From: a virus
Virus record (IMG/VR): IMGVR_UViG_3300031658_000106
Location: 1-25,242 of that record
Length of the DNA stretch: 25,242 nt
Reading direction: 5' to 3' (one strand)
The notes below the pieces were generated by a model. It had not been told where the DNA came from and searched no databases. It saw only the letters and a list, made by a program, of their open reading frames with translations. Position 1 is the first letter of the stretch. Each line of letters starts with the position of its first letter. Positions 19,767 through 25,242 of this stretch are shown here, one piece after another. The translations under genes and the position numbers were made by a program.

Positions 19767-20411
19767 TTAATCCTTTTCTTTGACATTTACATCGACTTTA
19801 GACATTGGCTGTCCTGTCATCGTTGTTCCATCTTTATCTTCAACACATGCACCTTCATGGGCTTCTTTACCGCAATCTTCACACATGACTTTTTTCTTTC
19901 CATCAGACTTATCAGCAGCTTCGCCCCACATGGTACTGATTGCACTAGAATATCTTTGCATAATCATCGACTTCTGCATGTCATCACTACTGTAGTCAGC
20001 ATTACCTTCATCTAATGACTCTGTACCTTCAGTGTCAGCAGACTCATCTACTTGATAATCTTCTACCTTATACTTCTTGCCAGAAACTACAAAGGTCTTT
20101 TCACCCTTTTCTTTTGCAGCATTAAGTGCGCCAGTGAATGCATTACCTTCTTTTTTGGCGATTGACTTAGAGATTGCCTTACGCTTCTTGTGTAAGAACT
20201 CATCAGAACTATCAGTGTCACCATCGTTGTCGATGTCTTTGTCTTTGCGGTCATCAAACTTCTTTTTAACTGCTTTAGGTTGAACTGCGTCCAAGCCTTC
20301 ACCATCGTCAGACTTATTGTTTTTATTTGTTTCTTCCAGTGAAGCCATGCTAAGTGCGTTAGCTACAGCACTCTCAAGACTTTCTGGTTTTGTTGTGAGA
20401 TACTTAGCCAT
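19767..20411 (-). CDS. Modular virion-type protein with EF-hand loop and zinc knuckles
   Basis: A 214-aa protein. MAKYLTTKPESLESAV at the front contains S-L-E. A calcium-binding-like loop DIDNDGDTDSSD lies at 59-70, followed by KKRKAISKSIAKKEG and a module FTGALNAAKEKGEKTFVVSG. The linker EGTESLDE (128-135) is shared with the 584-aa protein. Near the end, CEDCGKEAHEGAC (177-189) has zinc-knuckle-like cysteines. These modules recur, as I recall, in shuffled order in marine T4-like phage structural proteins. A head-internal or scaffold role is likely, and its enzymatic function, if any, is unknown. Confidence 0.7.
   Translation of the reverse strand: MAKYLTTKPESLESAVANALSMASLEETNKNNKSDDGEGLDAVQPKAVKKKFDDRKDKDIDNDGDTDSSDEFLHKKRKAISKSIAKKEGNAFTGALNAAKEKGEKTFVVSGKKYKVEDYQVDESADTEGTESLDEGNADYSSDDMQKSMIMQRYSSAISTMWGEAADKSDGKKKVMCEDCGKEAHEGACVEDKDGTTMTGQPMSKVDVNVKEKD
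20008..20030. repeat. EGTESLDE-coding repeat, copy in the 214-aa gene
   Basis: DNA related to 21545-21580 and 21788-21823. It encodes the same EGTESLDE peptide on the minus strand but in a different gene. Confidence 0.75.
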
Positions 20412-20412
20412 T

Positions 20413-22167
20413 TTAATCTTCCTTATTATTTAATTTATTAAGTGTTTGTTTTGCTTTTGCAATTTGCAACTGCAACTGAGCAATACGAGTGATTTTACGA
20501 TCATCTTGATTTTGTTCAGCGTCTTCATGTTTAGCACCTTTGTTGTTAAACATACCCAGAGAAATAGTAGATTCTTCAAATTCTTCAGAACCCCATCCTT
20601 CTACGATCTTTTTCTTAGCAAAATAGTCTGCTATTGCTTGTGCAGTATTAAAAGACTTTTGTCCCTTTACACCTGTAATAGATGCGAAGAAACTATCTGA
20701 ACCACCATCAAAGTCAGCAGTTCCTATTTCCTTACCTTTGAGCATGATTTTGATATCATCACCTTTTTTGACTATCTTGTATTCTCCCTTACCAGCAAGA
20801 ACTTTTTCGTCAAGTGGCAGAGAGTGTTGTCCAGATTTCCGAACCTTCTCTGCATCCTTCATAGTCTTGTAAGGTTTGCCTACGTTTACAAACTTACCTT
20901 TAGTCATAACCTGTACTTGGAAACCTGAGTCACCGAGTTTATCAACACCTAAATTCTTACGAATTTTGTCTTGATTGCGATTACCCAAATCAATGATACG
21001 AATTGTGCCTTCTTTAGATGCTTCATCCATCTCAGAATCTTTCATTATAGAACCATCGGGCATTCTGTGATGTCCAGCTGGTACTTCATCTTTCTTAGAA
21101 TTCATTTTACCATATGATTCATTCATTGAATCCCAATAAGAGGCGACATCCTGTTCTGTACCATGTCTTTTAACGAAGTCTTTCTTTGAAATTTTGTCAT
21201 CCATACCATGAGTATATGCTTTGATAAAATCTTTCTTTGACAATTCTTTAGCAGTGCGTTTCTTATCATCTGCACGTTTGTCTTCATTAACATCATCCAC
21301 AGACTCTTTGTACATGTTTAACTCAAACGAAGTACCAGTGTTGTAAACCTGTACTTGAATGCCTTTACCATTCTTACCCTTTAATCGGTATGAGTTGGTT
21401 TTACCATTCTTTGGTTTAGCTGGGCCCATTGCAACCTTATCGTCAATTTCATTTGGGTCGATTTCGATTCCAAATTTCTTCTTTGCGTATTCATATGAAT
21501 GTTGCATAGCACCAGAGAATGTTTTGTGGTACAAGTCATACTTCTCATCTAATGATTCAGTACCTTCTTCAAATGATTCATTCTTTTGCCCTTCACTTAC
21601 TTTTCTATCAACCTGTTCCCAAATATCATTTACCTTACTAAGAAGTGCCGACATCTTCTTCATCTCTGAGTCAACCTTAACAGTTAAGTTAATAGTTTTG
21701 TTAAGAGCACTGCCTGGCTTTAAAACTTTCATTAGTGTATTTAAAGATTTGTCAGTATCCTTCCACGGAAAAGACAAAGTAACATCTTCATCTAATGATT
21801 CAGTACCCTCTTCAACTGATTCATATGTCAATCCGTCTACCAATGAATTGATTGTTTTGAAATCAAGTTTCATTATCTTTGCAATTTCTTTAGCAGACTT
21901 ACCCATCTTAATGTGGTGATGAAGTTCTTTCATCCTACCTTCTTGCATATCAACATCTTCGTTCTGTTTCTTCAGAACTGCGGCAACTTTAGGATTATCA
22001 GACAACCCACTCTTAATCTTTTCGATAGCATCAACTGCACCCGACATATTATTGCCAGCATATCGCTTATCTGAAGCGATACCAATTGCCATCTTAATTT
22101 CCTTTGCAGAGAATCCTTCACGGACTTGCTCTAGAGCCTCATTCATGCTCATACCATATCTTGTCAT
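20413..22167 (-). CDS. Modular internal virion protein with repeated LDE linkers
   Basis: A 584-aa mosaic without a known enzyme core. It begins MTRYGMSMNEALEQVREGFS. A helical module follows at 78-110 (MKELHHHIKMGKSAKEIAKI, HTH-like). The linker ESVEEGTESLDE is at 116-127, a helical module at 130-190, and a second linker ESFEEGTESLDE at 197-208. Next comes a module with YDLYHKTFSGAMQHSYEYAK, then a Lys/Asp-rich region. Two beta modules follow (RIIDLGNRNQDKIRKNLGVD, 390-409; LPLDEKVLAGKGEYKIVKKG, 450-469). The end is a Gln/Lys helix. The LDE strings match the [LI]-x-E core of T4 prohead protease sites. AGGAAAAGTAAA precedes ATG. I propose a core or cargo polyprotein, but this is inference. 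Confidence 0.7.
   Translation of the reverse strand: MTRYGMSMNEALEQVREGFSAKEIKMAIGIASDKRYAGNNMSGAVDAIEKIKSGLSDNPKVAAVLKKQNEDVDMQEGRMKELHHHIKMGKSAKEIAKIMKLDFKTINSLVDGLTYESVEEGTESLDEDVTLSFPWKDTDKSLNTLMKVLKPGSALNKTINLTVKVDSEMKKMSALLSKVNDIWEQVDRKVSEGQKNESFEEGTESLDEKYDLYHKTFSGAMQHSYEYAKKKFGIEIDPNEIDDKVAMGPAKPKNGKTNSYRLKGKNGKGIQVQVYNTGTSFELNMYKESVDDVNEDKRADDKKRTAKELSKKDFIKAYTHGMDDKISKKDFVKRHGTEQDVASYWDSMNESYGKMNSKKDEVPAGHHRMPDGSIMKDSEMDEASKEGTIRIIDLGNRNQDKIRKNLGVDKLGDSGFQVQVMTKGKFVNVGKPYKTMKDAEKVRKSGQHSLPLDEKVLAGKGEYKIVKKGDDIKIMLKGKEIGTADFDGGSDSFFASITGVKGQKSFNTAQAIADYFAKKKIVEGWGSEEFEESTISLGMFNNKGAKHEDAEQNQDDRKITRIAQLQLQIAKAKQTLNKLNNKED
21545..21580. repeat. 36-bp in-frame repeat, ESFEEGTESLDE linker
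   Basis: Differs from 21788-21823 at only about two positions across 36 bases. It encodes NESFEEGTESLDE at residues 196-208. The near-identity at DNA level argues for recent duplication or recombination. Confidence 0.85.
21788..21823. repeat. 36-bp in-frame repeat, ESVEEGTESLDE linker
   Basis: Partner of 21545-21580, 243 bp away. It encodes ESVEEGTESLDE at residues 116-127 of the 584-aa protein. Confidence 0.85.
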
Positions 22168-22196
22168 TTTACTTTTCCTATATTCATGGGTTAATT

Positions 22197-24065
22197 TTAG
22201 CCTTTCATTAAGTCTGTTACTGACTTACCAGACCAAAACTTACAAGACCAATAACCAGCGGTAGTCTTATCCTTCTTTTGATCACAATTGTGTCTAGCAC
22301 GAAATGCTTTTCTTCTTGCAGGGTCATCACGTTTTATTTCCATATTCGGATCACCAAATTCTACTTTAACGACATTTCCTTTATCGTTTCTTACATAAAC
22401 TTTGTACTTCTTAACATCACCCTTTGTTGGGTTATTTAGTTCTTTTCCACTCTTATCATCCTTTTCAGTCATTTCACCCCAAGCATTCTGAAGTTGGACT
22501 GATTCTCCCCGAACTTGTTTTGCGAGGTCGGCATCTGCCTTTCCCCAAGTTCCAGAAGATTTGGTAACAAAAGAGTTAACTCTTGCAAAGGCCCACTGTT
22601 GTGGTGTTGTGCCTGGGCGGTGTCCCGTCTTCCATGCAACCATACCCCTGTCGTATACTTTCTTGAGAATACCATATGGCATACCAGACTTTTCTGCTTT
22701 CGTAACAAGTCCTTCAATCTTCTCATCTAATTGAAACTCTTCTTTTGGTACACAGTTAGGAACAGTCTTGCCATTCTTAGTCTTTGTACCAACTTGTTTG
22801 TGAGTGTCCCAACAAGGGTCATCCTCACCAAACATCTGCTTGAACTTCTTGGTGTGCTTAGATGGTTTAGTATCTGCATCCTTATCGCCTGGCGCTGGGC
22901 CATCTTTGGATTTTGCAAAATGTGCTGCACGTTTCTTCTTAGTCGAAACAGACATCTCATCACCATCAGCATCCTTTGCATAATACTTTGCTGGTTCTGT
23001 ACCTTTTCTATCTTTAATATCTTTGTCTTGCTTTACGCCTTCGTACAACCGACTATATGTTCTTGCCAAAGTCCTTCCATCAATACCACTGAATGTTTTT
23101 GCAATCTTTGTTGCATAGTATAAAATGTCATGGGAAAGGTCGTTCTCTTTTTTCTTTCTATCAATTACTGTCTTGAGGACTTCTGCGGCCTTCTCATATC
23201 CTTTCTTCTTTGTAGTCTTTGAAATGACTTGGCGAATAAGTTCACCTGTAGACATTTCATCCAGTTCATACAACCACTTCTTATGAGTAGTTCCATCTTC
23301 TTCTGAGAAGACAAGATAATTAGTACCTCGGCGAATAATCTTACCACTCACACCACTGTATGATTCAGTAACACTATCTCCGATATTCAGTATCTCTCCA
23401 CGAATATACATATCGCGAGCAACATCTTCTTCAGTGAATGTTTCTGTTCTGGGAACAAAAGACTCACGAACTCCCATGAACTTACGAACATCTTTAAATA
23501 GAGACATTCCTTGTCCAAACCCTTTGGGAAGTCCATTCTTGAAAGAATCGTAATCATCAGATATTGCTGCGGCTCTCATCTTAGATGCAGACATACCAGA
23601 CACACCTTCTGAATCTGGGTCACGTTCACCAGCAGAGATAACTTGAATGTTTTCAAACTCGTAGTATCCGTGTCTACCTTCCATTTTGTTGTACTTCTTG
23701 AGCAATCCATCAAACTCTGATACACGATCAGAACCCACAACCATTATTACTGAGGTGTGTCCTTTGTGGTATAATGACACCGCAATCTCAAATACCTGCC
23801 TTGACTTATCAACCAAGATATTTCTAGCATGTTTTGGGAACATCTTTTTCATGTATGCGACTTTCTTCACATAGGGAAGAGGGTCTTTCTTTGCATTCTC
23901 TGAATGAGATACAAAGACATAATAAGGAGCACCAGCATTATTTGATGACTGTTTTGCAACTGCGTCCAATAACTTTTCGTGTCCTATAGTGGGCGGATTA
24001 AATCTACCGAATGTAAAAACACAAGTATCGCCACGAGCTTCCGTAATATCCTTAAAACTTCTCAT
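22197..24065 (-). CDS. Mosaic protein: nucleotidyltransferase head plus phage modules and DUF5872-like domain
   Basis: A 622-aa protein. Residues 1-9 (MRSFKDITE) are a capsid-leader-like front ending I-T-E before Ala10. Residues about 12-200 are a HIGH-type adenylyl/cytidylyltransferase: GRFNPPTIGHEKLL (20-33), VGSDRVSEF (110-118), and SGMSASKMR (156-164, ISSTxxR-like). 238-267 is a KOW-like module (GKIIRRGTNYLVF). 347-442 is a Lys/Asp-rich phage module (DIKDRKGTEPAKYYAKDADG ... CWDTHKQVG ... NCVPKEE). About 449-520 is DUF5872-like (MPYGILKKVYDRGMVAWKTG, WAFARVNSFV). The end has RHNCDQKKDK and YWSCKFW. NMN or pantetheine-phosphate transfer is plausible. LDE occurs at 268-270 and 446-448. Confidence 0.8.
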   Translation of the reverse strand: MRSFKDITEARGDTCVFTFGRFNPPTIGHEKLLDAVAKQSSNNAGAPYYVFVSHSENAKKDPLPYVKKVAYMKKMFPKHARNILVDKSRQVFEIAVSLYHKGHTSVIMVVGSDRVSEFDGLLKKYNKMEGRHGYYEFENIQVISAGERDPDSEGVSGMSASKMRAAAISDDYDSFKNGLPKGFGQGMSLFKDVRKFMGVRESFVPRTETFTEEDVARDMYIRGEILNIGDSVTESYSGVSGKIIRRGTNYLVFSEEDGTTHKKWLYELDEMSTGELIRQVISKTTKKKGYEKAAEVLKTVIDRKKKENDLSHDILYYATKIAKTFSGIDGRTLARTYSRLYEGVKQDKDIKDRKGTEPAKYYAKDADGDEMSVSTKKKRAAHFAKSKDGPAPGDKDADTKPSKHTKKFKQMFGEDDPCWDTHKQVGTKTKNGKTVPNCVPKEEFQLDEKIEGLVTKAEKSGMPYGILKKVYDRGMVAWKTGHRPGTTPQQWAFARVNSFVTKSSGTWGKADADLAKQVRGESVQLQNAWGEMTEKDDKSGKELNNPTKGDVKKYKVYVRNDKGNVVKVEFGDPNMEIKRDDPARRKAFRARHNCDQKKDKTTAGYWSCKFWSGKSVTDLMKG

Positions 24066-24457
24066 TTTGCAGTTCCCACTTCTTTAACCTTTTTCAGTCT
24101 TTCTAATTCTTTCAGTCTAAGGGAAACCATAAGCTTCTTTGCAATCTTTTTAACTGCTGCACCCTTAGTCTTCATAATCCGATTGTCAAGATTCTGTCTC
24201 TGCATTAGAGATAGATTCGCATAATCATTTGCATCCATACCAGCAAACTTTTTAATAATAAGTTGTTTTGCCGCTTTGTTCGCACGTTGTTTTATCTTAC
24301 CTTCAGGCGCTTTCTTTAATGCGTTTCTTGCCTTCTTAGCCTTAAAGGCAGAAGACTGAGCCATCTTCTTCATTCTTTGACCCATCTTACGTCTTGCCGC
24401 AACAGATAATGCCTTACGTTCAGTCAGATTTAATATTAAGTCATCAAATGTTATCAT
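24062..24457 (-). CDS. Very basic internal protein, 131 aa
   Basis: About one third of residues are Lys or Arg. Blocks include RKALSVAARRKMGQRMKKMA, KAKKARNALKKAPEGKIKQR and KIAKKLMVSLRLKELERLKK, all helical. The front (MITFDDLILNLTE) contains L-T-E before the basic body. The pattern LTERKALS...RRK...R.AARAA..KK is one I recall in T4-like marine phages beside head genes. The charge suits DNA binding inside the capsid or a core protein. It overlaps both neighbours by ATGA. Confidence 0.7.
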   Translation of the reverse strand: MITFDDLILNLTERKALSVAARRKMGQRMKKMAQSSAFKAKKARNALKKAPEGKIKQRANKAAKQLIIKKFAGMDANDYANLSLMQRQNLDNRIMKTKGAAVKKIAKKLMVSLRLKELERLKKVKEVGTAK

Positions 24458-25242
24458 TTATCCCATGCCTTGATTGCAGTAAAGTTGTTAAAACTAAACT
24501 CCATTCTGTCTACTAGTTTAACTGCATCTCCAGATACTCTATCAATTGCAACATATCCTTCTGGATTAGTAACTTTGAATCCATTTGCAGTTTTAATAAA
24601 GGTATCAGTCAATCCCTTAACACTATTTAGTTTGCTTACAACTCCCATCTTTGCGTCAACCAAGTGTCCTTGGAATGCAATGATGTTCTCTAAATTCTTG
24701 GTGTGCTTCTTTACTTCACGAAGATACTCAGTCTGAAGATTAGTGTATTTATCCTTACCCTTATCACTCTTTACTTTGTCTATTTGTTTCTGGATTGCAT
24801 CAAATACCCACTTCTCGTATCCCTTTGCATGTCCTCTAGGGTCAGTAATCTTTGCGCCTTGACGAACCTTACTATTATTGTACGTCTTTAACTGAGCACC
24901 AGCAAGTGTTCCTGAGAATACTTCTTGTAGTTTTAAGAACTTGTTCAATAATGGTGCGTTTATTTTAGCAAAGGTAGAACCAGCAGATGATAGAGATTTA
25001 GTAACGGCCGTAGTTTCACTTGCAGTCATTGTCGCCTTACCAGATACGTCCTTATAAGTTGCATCATCCATCCATACAGATGAAGGTGTAGATAGTTTAC
25101 TAATGTTTGCACCGAAGTTTGCTTTCATTGCTTGCAAGTCACTACCAGCATATGTGGTGTGCCATACGACACCAATCTTAGATGATTTGATTTTCTTACC
25201 CAAATCCGATTTAACATCAACTGCATAGACGATAGTGTTTGG
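24454..25242 (-). CDS. DUF6267-like phage protein, 5' part outside window
   Basis: The frame is open to the window edge. The TTG at 25203 is inside a longer reading frame (upstream codons give NTIVYAVDVKSDL), so the gene starts beyond 25242. The visible part has GKKIKSSKIGVVWHTTYAGS, PSSVWMDDATYKDVSG, YNNSKVRQGAKITDPRGHAK and FQGHLVDAKMGVVSKLNSVK. It ends with GYVAIDRVSGDAVKLVDRME and FSFNNFTAIKAW. I recall this as DUF6267, common in T4-like marine phages, usually next to virion genes. Its activity is unknown, and the missing N-terminal part would be needed to judge any enzyme motif. Confidence 0.8.
   Translation of the reverse strand, partial: PNTIVYAVDVKSDLGKKIKSSKIGVVWHTTYAGSDLQAMKANFGANISKLSTPSSVWMDDATYKDVSGKATMTASETTAVTKSLSSAGSTFAKINAPLLNKFLKLQEVFSGTLAGAQLKTYNNSKVRQGAKITDPRGHAKGYEKWVFDAIQKQIDKVKSDKGKDKYTNLQTEYLREVKKHTKNLENIIAFQGHLVDAKMGVVSKLNSVKGLTDTFIKTANGFKVTNPEGYVAIDRVSGDAVKLVDRMEFSFNNFTAIKAWDK

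Noticed and set aside
21359-21919. 186-codon plus-strand ORF opposite the modular protein
   Set aside because: It is the antisense of a real gene with repeats. It has no ribosome site, a low-complexity Ser/Phe-rich composition, and no other plus-strand gene exists in the window.
1-25242. CRISPR arrays, insertion sequences, integrase or attachment sites
   Set aside because: No regularly spaced repeats, transposase motifs, integrase or att-like duplication of the tRNA 3' end were seen.

Overview
The window is AT-rich, gene-dense DNA from a tailed phage of the T4 superfamily (marine T4-like myovirus). Every gene I can support lies on the minus strand, so transcription runs from high to low coordinates. 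Most neighbours touch or overlap by 1-4 bases (ATGA, TAATG), and gaps over 60 bp almost always hold a promoter or terminator. T4-type genes include RNase H, a gp61-like primase, class I ribonucleotide reductase alpha and beta, late promoters of the TATAAATA type, and internal virion proteins. There are no photosynthesis genes. A phage-borne ribosomal protein bS21, a DUF1127 protein and a tRNA-Arg(UCU) point to a proteobacterial host. A SAR11-type alphaproteobacterium (pelagiphage relative) is my best guess, but this is an inference.

Layout in transcription order. (1) 25242-16800: a virion block. It starts with a truncated DUF6267-like protein and a very basic protein, then a 622-aa mosaic protein headed by a nucleotidyltransferase, a 584-aa repeat-bearing modular protein, a 214-aa EF-hand/zinc protein, a HAD phosphatase and a repetitive surface/structural protein. 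Smaller virion-associated proteins follow. Several of these begin with a short leader resembling the T4 capsid-targeting sequence, and [LI]-x-E motifs recur at the leader end or between modules. (2) 16800-14892: four conserved T4-like marine phage proteins of unknown function. (3) 14880-12558: a lysis-like cassette made of a small membrane protein, an i-spanin, an overlapping o-spanin lipoprotein, a class 3 lipase and two membrane/coiled-coil proteins. The GH19 endolysin is separate, at 727-1.

(4) 12516-8238: a nucleotide and replication block. It has a TOPRIM primase with its own promoter, NrdA without an ATP cone, an NrdB fused to an N-terminal glutaredoxin, a zinc-ribbon protein and a GIY-YIG nuclease-like protein. 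(5) 7760-5884: accessory micro-operons of very small genes, including DUF1127. They are separated by a rho-independent terminator and served by three near-consensus sigma-70 promoters, all with 17-bp spacers and sharing leader sequence and palindromes. (6) 5783-2611: small hypothetical genes, a glycine-zipper exported protein, tRNA-Arg(UCU) directly before bS21, and a 31-codon membrane peptide. (7) 2566-1: a hypothetical protein, RNase H behind its own promoter, a DUF6433-like protein and the endolysin.

How the parts may work together: host-type promoters would let the small accessory genes be read by unmodified host RNA polymerase soon after infection. bS21 and the tRNA would act on translation, NrdAB and primase would supply and start DNA synthesis, and late promoters would drive virion genes. 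The spanins, lipase and endolysin would end the cycle. The most unusual feature is the set of modular virion proteins with leader-like N-termini, LDE linkers and enzyme domains. It looks like a candidate system for packaging enzymes inside the head and processing them with the prohead protease.
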